Assembly: GCA_002496805.1 (NCBI GenBank)
Contig: DALO01000002.1
Span: 1-64,000 of the forward strand
Length of the DNA stretch: 64,000 nucleotides
Reading direction: 5' to 3'
From: Methanobacterium sp. UBA353
Lineage (GTDB): Archaea; Methanobacteriota; Methanobacteria; Methanobacteriales; Methanobacteriaceae
Part shown: in pieces, positions 10,254 to 21,344 of the stretch
Layout of the letters: every line of letters starts with the position of its first letter
Position numbering within the stretch: position 1 is the first letter of the stretch
Translations under genes and position numbers: made by a program
The notes under the pieces: model-generated
Databases searched by the model: none
What the model was told of the DNA's origin: nothing
Seen by the model: the letters and a program-made list of their open reading frames with translations, nothing else

Positions 10254-10787
10254 TTAATCTTGGAACAAACTGTGGGGAAATGTTTCCATTAACCAGATTA
10301 GAATTTGGTTTTTGTGTATTATATTGTAAGTCCTGGTGAGCATTGGACTATCTGATTTGAAGATTTCGGCCATTTTAGGGGTTGATTTATCTATTGAAAC
10401 CGATTTTATCTCCCGCCGGGACTCTATATTGTGTTTACGAAGTATGCGACCAATAGGAATATCTGCCCGGATAAGATCTTCTTTAAAATCATTGTTTAAT
10501 CTGTCCAAGGGTATTATAGAGATAGCATATATCAAAGGTTCTTTCCCTTCTATAACCACCACCCTATAATTAATGGTGTCTCCCTCATTGATCCCCAATA
10601 AAGATGCAACTTCCTTATCTGCTTCCCTGAATTCTTGCACCAGGGTCCTGATATTCACATGACCTTTAAGCACATCTAAGATAGTGGTTACAGAGCCATC
10701 AGTGGCCAAAAGTATCTTCTGAGCACTGGAAAGTTTTCCTAACTTTTTTTCAATATCTCCTATTCCTTCAAAAATTTTAGGGTCCAT
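10254..10787 (-). CDS. DUF98 chorismate-lyase-like protein
   Basis: A 177-residue protein of the DUF98 family, related to UbiC chorismate pyruvate-lyase. Seen: an LLATDGSVTTILDVLKG start region, VVVIEGKEPLIYAISIIPLDRL in the core and a C-terminal RTYNIIHKNQILIWLMETFP. Methanogen members have been linked to production of 4-hydroxybenzoate, a precursor of methanopterin; that role is inference from the family. It starts two bases after the stop of the homoaconitase gene, so the two are probably co-transcribed. Confidence 0.75.
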   Translation of the reverse strand: MDPKIFEGIGDIEKKLGKLSSAQKILLATDGSVTTILDVLKGHVNIRTLVQEFREADKEVASLLGINEGDTINYRVVVIEGKEPLIYAISIIPLDRLNNDFKEDLIRADIPIGRILRKHNIESRREIKSVSIDKSTPKMAEIFKSDSPMLTRTYNIIHKNQILIWLMETFPHSLFQD

Positions 10788-10789
10788 TT

Positions 10790-12034
10790 TTATTCACTGG
10801 GGTCTCTTATTTCACCGTGAATGGCAGAGTAAGCCACTACTGCAGGATTAGCCAGATACACTTCCGATTGGGGGTCTCCCATTCGACCCACAAAGTTACG
10901 ATTGGTGGTGGACACGCACACCTCTCCTGAAGTTAAAGCACCCATATGTGCTCCTAAACAAGGCCCACACCCGGGATTGATTATAATAGCCCCGGCATCA
11001 AGGAATGTATCTATTATTCCTTCATTAATTGCCTCTTGGTAGATACGTCGAGAGGCAGGTGACACGATGAGTCTTACATCTGGATGAACTTTTGATTTAT
11101 TAAACACACTAGCGGCTTGGCGCAGATCTTCCAACCTTCCATTAGTGCATGATCCAATGAAGGCTTGGTCAATGGTTTTTCCAGAAACATGGGAAACCGG
11201 ATAAACATTATCCACATTGTGAGGACATGCTATTTGAGGTTGGAGATCATCCACTTGGAAATGATGAAATTCTTCATATTTGGAATCCTCGTCTGAGGTG
11301 AATGTTTGGTAGTTGCGAACATTACGCTCATTTAAATACTTTAAAGTAGCAGGATTAGTTTCCATAATGCCGTTTTTTGCCCCGGATTCCACTGCCATGT
11401 TGCAAATGGTCATTCGACTTGAAACATCCATATCTTGGATGGTCTTTCCTGTAAATTCTAAAGTCTTGTAAGTAGCACCATAAGATCCTATGTTGCCTAT
11501 AATATGGAGAATAATGTCCTTAGCTGTCACGTAATCTCTTAAAATACCATCAACTTCGATTTTAAAGGCTTCAGGAACCATGAACCATGTTTTTCCAGTT
11601 GCAAAAACCATTGCCATATCTGTAGCACCCATGCCTGTGGCAAAAGCTCCAAAAGCGCCATATGTGCATGTGTGCGAATCAGCACCCACTATAACAGTTC
11701 CAGGCTTAACAAATCCTTCTTCCGGAAGTACTTGGTGACATATACCTTCTCCATGGGTGAAAATATTTCTGACTCCATGCTTTTTAGCAAAATCACGAGT
11801 AATTCTTTGAAATTCTGCTGAGCCAATAATATTTGCCGGTACATTGTGATCGAATACAATGACAATTTTATCTGGATCCCATACCTCTCGGGAGATCTTA
11901 TTGAAAGTATTGATAGTCGGGGTTGATGTACCATCATGGGACATGGCCAGATCTACACTAGCTTCGATAATGTCTCCTGGTTTAACTTCTTTAACTCCAG
12001 AAGCATTTGCTAGTATTTTTTCAGTGATATTCAT
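10790..12034 (-). CDS. hacA: homoaconitase / 3-isopropylmalate dehydratase large subunit
   Basis: A 414-residue LeuC-family large subunit. The three [4Fe-4S] cysteines are visible in IGADSHTCTYGAFG, IGSCTNGR and NPGCGPCLG. Because it sits directly beside aksA, I assign it to the homoaconitase (AksD/HacA) branch of 2-oxosuberate synthesis for coenzyme B rather than to leucine synthesis; paralogues are similar enough that this rests on context. The matching small subunit is not in the window. Confidence 0.85.
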   Translation of the reverse strand: MNITEKILANASGVKEVKPGDIIEASVDLAMSHDGTSTPTINTFNKISREVWDPDKIVIVFDHNVPANIIGSAEFQRITRDFAKKHGVRNIFTHGEGICHQVLPEEGFVKPGTVIVGADSHTCTYGAFGAFATGMGATDMAMVFATGKTWFMVPEAFKIEVDGILRDYVTAKDIILHIIGNIGSYGATYKTLEFTGKTIQDMDVSSRMTICNMAVESGAKNGIMETNPATLKYLNERNVRNYQTFTSDEDSKYEEFHHFQVDDLQPQIACPHNVDNVYPVSHVSGKTIDQAFIGSCTNGRLEDLRQAASVFNKSKVHPDVRLIVSPASRRIYQEAINEGIIDTFLDAGAIIINPGCGPCLGAHMGALTSGEVCVSTTNRNFVGRMGDPQSEVYLANPAVVAYSAIHGEIRDPSE

Positions 12035-12133
12035 TGATATGCACCATTACAAAGTAATTAAGGGATTAATTATTTTTTAACACGTACTAATTGGAATTTG
12101 ATTTGTCCAATATAATTTTTTTATTTTTGAATT

Positions 12134-13309
12134 TTAAAAATTAAACGGCCCCCTCACAGAGCGCACGATCTCGTTGAAAAGTTCATCGTTGATGTATTTT
12201 CCTTTTTCACGTTTTTCTTTTACCATTTCAACAATTTTACATAGTTCATCACGGGAAACATCAATTCCATATTCACCTAATTTGGCCTTAACTGCCCTGC
12301 ATCCAGAATGTTTTCCCAAAACTATTTGTCTTTGATGGCCAATGAGTTCTGGTACAAAAGGTTCATAGGTTAAGGGTTCTTCCAACACTGCATCTACATG
12401 TATGCCTGATTCGTGTCTGAACACATTTCTACCCACAATTGGCTTGTTATCAGGTACTTTCATATTGGTAAGCTCTTCTACTAGTTGGGAAAGTTCATAG
12501 AATTTTTTTATGTTAAAGTCTAGATCAACTCCATAGATTAGAAGTAAAGTCATTACCAACTCTTCTAAAGATGTATTGCCAGCTCTTTCCCCTATTCCAT
12601 TTACCGTAGTTGAAATCGCTGTGGCACCAGCAAGTAAACCAGAAATACAATTAGATAAGGCCATTCCAAAGTCATTGTGGCAGTGTAATGCAATTTCAAT
12701 GTTCACTTCTTTTTTTAATTCGTTAACTAAGTAATCCATTCCCTGAGGACTTATTGCTCCTACAGTATCGGCAATATGTACCCGATCAGCTCCGTAGAGT
12801 TCTGCACGGTTGTATATTTTCTTCAAAAAGTCTAAATCAGTACGGGTTGCATCTTCTGCTGAAAAAGCCACAAATAAATCATGGTCCTTCGCATGTTCAA
12901 TGGAGTTCATGCAAATGTTTAAAGCGTCTTCCTGGCTGAATTTTAATTTGTGTTTGAGGTGGAGTGATGAAGTGCCTAAAAACGTGATAATTCCATCCAC
13001 ATCACAGTCTAAAGCCATGTCAATGTCTTCTTTTTTTGTACGGGATAAAACCAAGATTTCTGCATCTAAATTTTCTCTTACGATTGCTTTTACGGAACGA
13101 TTCTCTTCTTTGGAAACAACTGGGAAACCTGCTTCTATCTGATGTAATCCTAATTCATCTAATTTTCGAGCTATTTTTAGCTTTTCAGGAGTTTGAAGAC
13201 AGACTCCTGGGGTTTGTTCGCCGTCTCTGAGGGTGGTGTCGTATACTGTGATTTCTTCAGGAAATTTCAGATTAATCGATTGATTATATGGGCTTACGAA
13301 ATGTTTCAA
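12134..13309 (-). CDS. aksA: homocitrate synthase family protein (AksA)
   Basis: A 391-residue DRE-TIM metallolyase: YDTTLRDGEQTPGV near the N-terminus, metal-binding IALHCHNDFGMALSN and STTVNGIGERAGNTSLEEL. The C-terminus ends after the short subdomain, without the leucine-type regulatory domain that CimA (57855-59342) carries. The family condenses 2-oxoacids with acetyl-CoA; AksA elongates 2-oxoglutarate stepwise toward coenzyme B. The start is a TTG preceded by AGGTGG at the expected spacing. It is followed 99 bases later by the homoaconitase gene. Confidence 0.88.
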   Translation of the reverse strand: MKHFVSPYNQSINLKFPEEITVYDTTLRDGEQTPGVCLQTPEKLKIARKLDELGLHQIEAGFPVVSKEENRSVKAIVRENLDAEILVLSRTKKEDIDMALDCDVDGIITFLGTSSLHLKHKLKFSQEDALNICMNSIEHAKDHDLFVAFSAEDATRTDLDFLKKIYNRAELYGADRVHIADTVGAISPQGMDYLVNELKKEVNIEIALHCHNDFGMALSNCISGLLAGATAISTTVNGIGERAGNTSLEELVMTLLLIYGVDLDFNIKKFYELSQLVEELTNMKVPDNKPIVGRNVFRHESGIHVDAVLEEPLTYEPFVPELIGHQRQIVLGKHSGCRAVKAKLGEYGIDVSRDELCKIVEMVKEKREKGKYINDELFNEIVRSVRGPFNF

Positions 13310-13502
13310 AATATTACCACCTATTTTTTTTGATAAAATTGAAATTTAACGATTTGAATGTATTTAAGCGGATTAAACTCGATTTATTGAAATTTTAAAA
13401 ATGATAATCCTTGAAAACAATTTTTCATTTTTGGTGATGGTTTATTTAACTATCTTGGATATTATTTAGATATAAATGTATTTTTCGTTTTACATTTCTC
13501 AT

Positions 13503-13534
13503 TTAGCGGTGGGCTAATTCCGGTTGCCGGTGAA
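13503..13534. other. two adjacent short hairpins in a non-coding gap
   Basis: Within the 347-base gap between aksA and the CYTH gene, TTAGC (13503-13507) and GCTAA (13513-13517) form a stem with loop GGTGG. Immediately after, CCGG (13520-13523) and CCGG (13527-13530) form a second stem with loop TTG, flanked by TT and AA. This GC-rich island is surrounded by AT-rich DNA. Nothing else is recognised in the gap except a TATA-like TTAAATA (minus strand, 13361-13368) that would serve aksA. It could be a small structured RNA of either strand or a protein-binding site. Confidence 0.35.
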
Positions 13535-13656
13535 AACCATTTTCAACAGTAACTACTTCGTCTAAATAATAGCGTTTGGTAAAAAAAATAATGACAGTAA
13601 AGATATACAGAATTTATAGAATAATTTAAGATTTTCTTCTTTGAAAATTCATTTGT

Positions 13657-14196
13657 TTAGTGAATCCCCATCAATTCCAAGTATGAACTTCTTTCAAAGC
13701 CATTTTCAATTCCTATTTTGGAATATGTGGCAAAAATTTGATTAAGAGCTTCTTCGGTGTCTTCACCTTCAGCAGTTTCTTTTTCAATCTCCACAAAATC
13801 ACCTACTCCATGAACTTGATCAAGGGTTATAATTAATTCATCTAATGTGTAAATAGTTCGGTTCTTACGAACCATTGCCACTGCACGGAAACTGAGATTT
13901 TGAAGAATTTCTGCCACATTTGACGGATCTTCCACTGCCACTTCAATTTCTTTCCTTGTTTTACTAAGTTCATCCATTTTCGGCCCTTTATATGTGATGT
14001 AAGTTTTTTCAGAATTTTCACTTTTGGTTTTTCTTATTCTGAGAGCTTCATCAGTTTGTGCAAAGTCTCTGTGAGGTGCATTAAAATACAGATCCTCCTG
14101 ATATTCTTCCCCCCTCCTTGAAGCACCAATTTCGATCACTTTTTTTTCAATTTCATCAAGGTTTGTGGCATGAGCTTTCACTTCAACTTCTATCAT
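13657..14196 (-). CDS. CYTH domain protein (CyaB/ThTPase-like)
   Basis: A 179-residue CYTH-fold protein beginning MIEVEVKAHA, which supplies the ExExK signature. RIRKTK, TYKGPK and later acidic/basic strands complete the triphosphate tunnel pattern. The family includes class IV adenylate cyclases, thiamine triphosphatases and inorganic triphosphatases; archaeal members are mostly uncharacterised, so a triphosphate-hydrolysing or -binding role is all that can be claimed. AGGAG precedes the ATG. Confidence 0.85.
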   Translation of the reverse strand: MIEVEVKAHATNLDEIEKKVIEIGASRRGEEYQEDLYFNAPHRDFAQTDEALRIRKTKSENSEKTYITYKGPKMDELSKTRKEIEVAVEDPSNVAEILQNLSFRAVAMVRKNRTIYTLDELIITLDQVHGVGDFVEIEKETAEGEDTEEALNQIFATYSKIGIENGFERSSYLELMGIH

Positions 14197-14247
14197 AAAA
14201 ACTCCTATGTTGCTTTTTGTAGGATTAAATCATATAAAATGATTTTT

Positions 14248-14652
14248 TTACCCGACCCGTCTTTCTATTGAATTTTTTATGTAAATTTGAGCGTCAGATA
14301 TTTGAGTTAAATAATTATCGACCATGTTTTCAATGAGCTCATACGATTTGATTTTAGTATTTCGCTTTTTTATAATTTCTTTCTTCTTTTTGATCCGTTT
14401 TTGAACTTTTCGAGCAGATAATTCACGACTTTCTTCTGGAGAGAGATTAAATTCATTAATAATCCCTATATACTCTTTCCTAATACTTCGAATATCGGTT
14501 CGTATATTATGTCTGATTTTTTTTAAAACGCTTTCCAGCTCTTCCAATTCATTCATGGTTTCCATTGCCTTTTGAATGTTTGAAACATCTATTTCCATCC
14601 CGTCAATTTCCAGTTCATCCAATTGTTGTTGGTAAATTTTTGGACCAAACAT
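14248..14652 (-). CDS. conserved coiled-coil hypothetical protein, 134 aa
   Basis: A highly charged, almost entirely helical protein (LEELESVLKKIRHNIRTDIR and a lysine-rich VQKRIKKKKEIIKKR stretch). No known domain recognised. AGGTGA precedes the ATG by a normal distance. It lies 51 bases upstream of, and in line with, the CYTH gene, so the two are probably co-transcribed. Confidence 0.65.
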   Translation of the reverse strand: MFGPKIYQQQLDELEIDGMEIDVSNIQKAMETMNELEELESVLKKIRHNIRTDIRSIRKEYIGIINEFNLSPEESRELSARKVQKRIKKKKEIIKKRNTKIKSYELIENMVDNYLTQISDAQIYIKNSIERRVG

Positions 14653-15064
14653 GGTTTCACCTGTTGATATGTCTTATAATATTAACTCATGATTACTAAA
14701 TATTAATGGAGATATTACTGATGTATTAATTTAATTGGTTTAAGTTTAAATAAATTTATTTACAGTTTGTTTTGGAAAATTTAACGAATCACTAATAACC
14801 TACCAATTTTACAAGGAGTGCATTTCCACTGCAGAATCAATCTTTTGATGGTGCCCTCAAGGAATGAATTTCAGCAAACTAATATATATAGCAAAGAACA
14901 TAGTTAGGGAAAGTGAGATAATTAGTCTTTTTATAAAAAAATTGGTAGTATAAAACTTGCTATTTTTATGTCCAATTCACGGTCGTTTATATAGTATATA
15001 TAAAGCCTTTTATAAAAGATATAAAGAGTACATGGTTAATTGAAAAACCATGGGAGGATATTAG
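14653..15064 (+). promoter_or_regulatory. intergenic region with tbp promoter
   Basis: A 412-base gap between divergent genes. TATA-like elements for tbp are TTTATATAG (14986-14994) and TTTATAAAAG (about 15008-15017), the latter about 50 bases before the ATG. The middle part (about 14810-14875) is less AT-rich and holds no ORF or RNA I recognise. Confidence 0.45.
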
Positions 15065-15610
<546 letters not shown>

Positions 15611-15641
15611 TTCTATCTTTTTAACTATATTTGGTGATCTT

Positions 15642-17121
<1,480 letters not shown>

Positions 17122-17123
<2 letters not shown>

Positions 17124-17172
17124 TGGCCAGGATTGGCCTATTCCTCCCTTATTTTATTTTTTTTTTATTATT
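17122..17172 (+). terminator. weak hairpin and T-rich tract after serB
   Basis: GGCC (17125-17128) and GGCC (17135-17138) can pair around AGGATT, followed by a T-rich stretch from about 17149. The stem is short, so this is only a candidate terminator between serB and the MFS gene. Confidence 0.4.
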
Positions 17173-17199
17173 TTGCAAAAATCTTGATCTGGTGAATGG

Positions 17200-18615
17200 A
17201 TGAAACCCACTGAAAATTCTTTTAAAGTTAATAACGATGTCAAAATAGCTGCACTTTTAGTGGCGAGTATAGCTTCTTTTTTCACACCATTTATGGGAAC
17301 ATCGGTTAATATTGCGCTGCCTACCATTGGATTGGATTTGGGGGCAGATGCTATTGTTTTGAATTGGATTACCAATGGATTTCTCCTGGCAGCAGCCATC
17401 TTTGCAGTTCCATTCGGTCGATTGGCGGATATACATGGGATGAAAAAGATTTTCACTTATGGAATTATCATATTCACGGTGGCATCGCTTTTCTGTGCAT
17501 TATCACCTTCATCACTCATTCTTATAGCTTCCAGGATCATGCAGGGAATTGGGTCAGCAATGATCTTTGTCACCGGACTGGCCATAATCACCTCGGTGTA
17601 TCCACCGCAACACAGGGGAAAGGCCATAGGAATCAATGTTGCAGCAGTTTATGTTGGACTCTCTTTGGGGCCTGTGATTGGTGGATTAATGACCCAATAT
17701 TTGGGTTGGAGAAGTTTATTCTTATTAATGATACCATTTGGGGTTTTGATGGTGGGTGTAGTATTTTGGAAGCTCCATGATGAATGGGCTGCTTCTAGGG
17801 GAGAAAAATTTGACTTTATAGGTTCTGTAATTTACAGTATTATGCTTTTATTGATAATGTACGGATTTTCAAGTTTGCCAAAAATTGATGGCTGGATTAT
17901 GTTAATAATGGGAGGTATTGGCTTTTTAGCTTTTATTAAATGGGAACTCCGCACTAAAAATCCAGTGTTCAATATTAGGTTGTTTAAAAACACTGCATTC
18001 ACATTTTCAAGCATGGCTGCCCTTATTAATTACAGCGCCACATTTGCAGTTTCTCTTTTGTTAAGTTATTATCTTCAGTACATTAAAGGATTCGAACCCC
18101 ATGCTGCAGGATTAATACTAGTTTTTCAACCTATACTCATGGCCATAACTGCCCCAATAGCTGGTAGAATGTCAGATCGCTTTGATGCCAGAATCATTGC
18201 CACTGCAGGGATGGCCACAGTCACCATTGCCCTGTTTACATTAACTTTCTTAAATGTAAACACGCCCATCACGGATATCATAATTGGATTGGTGGTTTTA
18301 GGATTAGGATTCGGACTTTTTTCCTCACCTAACACCAATGTGATTATGGGTTCAGTGGAACGCAAATTTTATGGAGTGGCTTCAGCCACCGTGAGTACCA
18401 TGCGACTAATAGGACAGACTATGAGTATAGGAATAGCAACTCTTGTCTTTGCATTATTCATTGGAAGGGTTCAGATAACTCCAAGCCAGTATCCGGCATT
18501 ATTAGAGAGTATACAGCTTTGTTTTGTGATATTCACTATATTATGCTTTGTAGGAATTTTTGTATCATGGTACAGGGGAAATAGTAAGGGTTATCAGGAA
18601 AAAAATGGGCAATAA
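17200..18615 (+). CDS. MFS drug-exporter-like transporter (DHA2/EmrB type)
   Basis: A 471-residue membrane protein with about 14 hydrophobic segments, the number typical of the DHA2 (EmrB/QacA) branch. Seen: MGTSVNIALPTIG after TM1 and the MFS loop signature GRLADIHGMKKIF (motif A), plus RIMQGIGSAMIF and GPVIGGLMTQYLGWRSLFL (motif C region). It probably exports small molecules by proton antiport; the substrate cannot be predicted. GGTGA precedes the ATG. It converges with rad50. Confidence 0.88.
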   Translation: MKPTENSFKVNNDVKIAALLVASIASFFTPFMGTSVNIALPTIGLDLGADAIVLNWITNGFLLAAAIFAVPFGRLADIHGMKKIFTYGIIIFTVASLFCALSPSSLILIASRIMQGIGSAMIFVTGLAIITSVYPPQHRGKAIGINVAAVYVGLSLGPVIGGLMTQYLGWRSLFLLMIPFGVLMVGVVFWKLHDEWAASRGEKFDFIGSVIYSIMLLLIMYGFSSLPKIDGWIMLIMGGIGFLAFIKWELRTKNPVFNIRLFKNTAFTFSSMAALINYSATFAVSLLLSYYLQYIKGFEPHAAGLILVFQPILMAITAPIAGRMSDRFDARIIATAGMATVTIALFTLTFLNVNTPITDIIIGLVVLGLGFGLFSSPNTNVIMGSVERKFYGVASATVSTMRLIGQTMSIGIATLVFALFIGRVQITPSQYPALLESIQLCFVIFTILCFVGIFVSWYRGNSKGYQEKNGQ

Positions 18616-18644
18616 CTGCAAGAAAAAAAGAGTCCATTACAATT

Positions 18645-21344
18645 TTATGATTCCGCAATAAAAGAATTTCCATCTTCTTTTTCAATCCTTAGAATGTTAT
18701 CTGCAGCATCTTCCAGATCTGTATCATGGGTGACAATTATCATTTGGGGTATTATGGACATTTTTTTGAGTAAATCAATCAATTCCTGCCGGCGATAGGC
18801 ATCAAGGTGGATAGTCGGTTCATCCAACATAATTAATTCCAAGTTCCCTCCAGAAAGTACTTGGGTGATTCCTAACCTTAAAGCAAGCGCAACTGCAATT
18901 TTTTCACCGCCACTTATCATATCTAGACTGCTTTCACCAGTAGGTCCATAAATAGTCACATCATAATCCTCATCTAGGTTTATGTCACTGTATTCAAAAT
19001 TAAATCTTTCAAATAAATCCCGAGTTTTTTCTTCAATCAATGGTCTGGAGATATTTCTCAATTCTTTCTGAACCCCATCTTTACCATAAATGTCTCGAAT
19101 TAGGGTTAAAAGCTTTAAAAAATCTGTAAGGTTTAACAACTCTTTTTTATATTTTTCAAATGATCCGATTTTTCCTTCCAATTCTTCTATAGATGTTGAT
19201 AATTGTTTCATCTGACCTGAAAATATCTGTTTTTTCCCACTAAGATTATCTAATTCTTTTTTCTTCAATTTCCATTCATTTTCAACCCTTTCATGTGATT
19301 TTTTATCGTATTTTAGATATTCAATTTTTTTGTTTAATTCGTTTATTTCTGTGGTGGTTTTTTGGATGAGATTTTGATTTTCATCATTTTTCTGAAGTAA
19401 CGAGTCTTTTTGGCTGATTTCCCCTAACAAACGCTGGCATTTCTGATTCATTTTTTCGAGATAAGCTATTTCTTCTGGTAGGTGTTCCACACTATCTCCA
19501 GCTAGTTCCATCAGGGCACTTATTTTTTTTCTCAAATCCCTAATGGATGCATTTATTTCATCTAAATCGGATGAATGCTTTTTAATATTTCCTAAAGATT
19601 CTAAGGAGCCTCTTGCACCTATATATTTTTCGTAATTTTCTGTTATAGAGCCCATACTGGCTTTTTTATGTTCAATATCTTTTTCAATATCTTCCAGAAG
19701 AATTATTTTCTCGTTAAGTTCCTTTAAGTTTGAATTAATGTTTTCAATCTCTTCATTATATTCTTCTGTATTTTTTAGGTGTTCTTTTAGAACATCGAGA
19801 TTTATATTTTGAATTTTAGAATATTGTGTGTTTAATTTTTCTTTTTCAGCTTCTATTTCTATTAATTTTTGTTTTAATTGGGCTGATTTTAAAAGATTAA
19901 CTTCAATATCGGATTTATAATCATTTATTAATTCATTTCTTTTATCGGGAGTTATAGTTGATTTACAAATGGGACAAAGATTTTTTACTTTTTTTAACTC
20001 AGATATGGGTTTTTTAAGCTCTCGATTTTTTACTTGTATGTTGGATAATTCCCTTTGCATTTTTTGGATAGTCTCTGTTGTTTCTTGGATTTTTATCTCT
20101 AAGTTAGGTCTAAAATTTGATAAATATGTTTCAAATTCTTCAATGGAGTCAAAACTCTGATTCAATATTGAATTATATTTTTCGAGGATATTTTTTGTCC
20201 TTTTAATTGATTGATTGATTTTTGTAGTGATTTTAGATTTTCTTGTTGAATACTGTTCAAAGAGTACTCTGCTTCCCTCAAACTGTTCTTTAGCATACAG
20301 TAAATCATGGATGGTGTTGTTTAAAAGGGAATAATCATTGTAAAATTGTTCGTTATCATTTAATATTTTTTCAAATTTTTCAATGTCATCTAAAATTTTT
20401 GTCAATTTTTTTTTCTCTTTTTTAACATTGACTAATTCTTTTTTTTTCTCTTGCAAACTCTCTAAAACAATTAATTTACTTAATTTTGGCTTTATTTTAT
20501 TAATTTCAAGTTCTTTACTTTTTATTTCAGCAAATTGGATATCAAAGTCATTTTTTGTTTTTTCAAGTTGCGAAAGGAAATGTTTTTTGGAATTTAAAAG
20601 GGTTATACTCTTTTCATATTCTAAATTCCTTTTATCAAGGATTTCCTTTTTTTCTTTAAGCAAATTGGAATCAATAATTCTTTCTTCTATATCATGATTA
20701 AGATTCTTGATTTTAATGTTCAATTGGGTTTTTTGTTCAATTTTGGAACTTAATTCTTCTTTTAATTCACTAAAAGATTCTAATTTACCTTCTAATCTTA
20801 ATTTATCTTCATTATATTTATCTAATAGGGGTTTTATATTTTTCCAAGCTTTTTCCAGAGAATCAATCCCTAATAGTCTTCCTATCATTTGTTTTTTCTC
20901 TGAAGACGTTTTTTCTATGAGATCTGCTATTTCTCCTTGGCGAACATACACCGCATTAAGGAACAGATCTCCATCCATCTCCAAAAGATTTTGAATCTCT
21001 GTTGAAACTTGTTTATCACCTGAAACTAGTGGTTGAAATCTTCTATGTTCTTTAATACTCATAATAGCTTTAGAAGATGTTTTTGTACGTTCTCTTAACA
21101 CTCGGTAAGTTCGACCATTGGCATTAAACTGGATTTCAACCGACATTCTTTTTTTACCAATTGTTATAAGCTGTTCAATTCTTTTACTGGTGTGTTGTTT
21201 AAAAAGTGCGAAACTCACTGCTTCAAGGATACTGGACTTACCCACACCATTTCCACCTATTATTAGAGATATTCCGGTGTCAAATTCGATTTGAGTATTC
21301 TTATGGGACTTGAAGTTTTCCATATGGATTTTTTCAATGATCAT
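18645..21344 (-). CDS. rad50: DNA double-strand break repair ATPase Rad50
   Basis: An 899-residue SMC-like ATPase. Walker A GGNGVGKSS is near residue 36, the long antiparallel coiled coil is interrupted near 455 by the zinc hook CPIC, and the C-terminal lobe has the signature MISGGEKIAVALALRLG and Walker B LIMLDEPTIHLD. It forms the Mre11-Rad50 end-processing complex. I place the start at ATG 21344, preceded by GAGGAG and overlapping the end of mre11 by 11 bases; an upstream in-frame start would add 17 residues unlike other Rad50 proteins. Confidence 0.97.
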   Translation of the reverse strand: MIIEKIHMENFKSHKNTQIEFDTGISLIIGGNGVGKSSILEAVSFALFKQHTSKRIEQLITIGKKRMSVEIQFNANGRTYRVLRERTKTSSKAIMSIKEHRRFQPLVSGDKQVSTEIQNLLEMDGDLFLNAVYVRQGEIADLIEKTSSEKKQMIGRLLGIDSLEKAWKNIKPLLDKYNEDKLRLEGKLESFSELKEELSSKIEQKTQLNIKIKNLNHDIEERIIDSNLLKEKKEILDKRNLEYEKSITLLNSKKHFLSQLEKTKNDFDIQFAEIKSKELEINKIKPKLSKLIVLESLQEKKKELVNVKKEKKKLTKILDDIEKFEKILNDNEQFYNDYSLLNNTIHDLLYAKEQFEGSRVLFEQYSTRKSKITTKINQSIKRTKNILEKYNSILNQSFDSIEEFETYLSNFRPNLEIKIQETTETIQKMQRELSNIQVKNRELKKPISELKKVKNLCPICKSTITPDKRNELINDYKSDIEVNLLKSAQLKQKLIEIEAEKEKLNTQYSKIQNINLDVLKEHLKNTEEYNEEIENINSNLKELNEKIILLEDIEKDIEHKKASMGSITENYEKYIGARGSLESLGNIKKHSSDLDEINASIRDLRKKISALMELAGDSVEHLPEEIAYLEKMNQKCQRLLGEISQKDSLLQKNDENQNLIQKTTTEINELNKKIEYLKYDKKSHERVENEWKLKKKELDNLSGKKQIFSGQMKQLSTSIEELEGKIGSFEKYKKELLNLTDFLKLLTLIRDIYGKDGVQKELRNISRPLIEEKTRDLFERFNFEYSDINLDEDYDVTIYGPTGESSLDMISGGEKIAVALALRLGITQVLSGGNLELIMLDEPTIHLDAYRRQELIDLLKKMSIIPQMIIVTHDTDLEDAADNILRIEKEDGNSFIAES

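Noticed and set aside
17364..17780. 138-codon alternative frame inside the MFS gene
   Set aside because: The MFS frame has clear motifs and about 14 membrane segments; this frame shows none.
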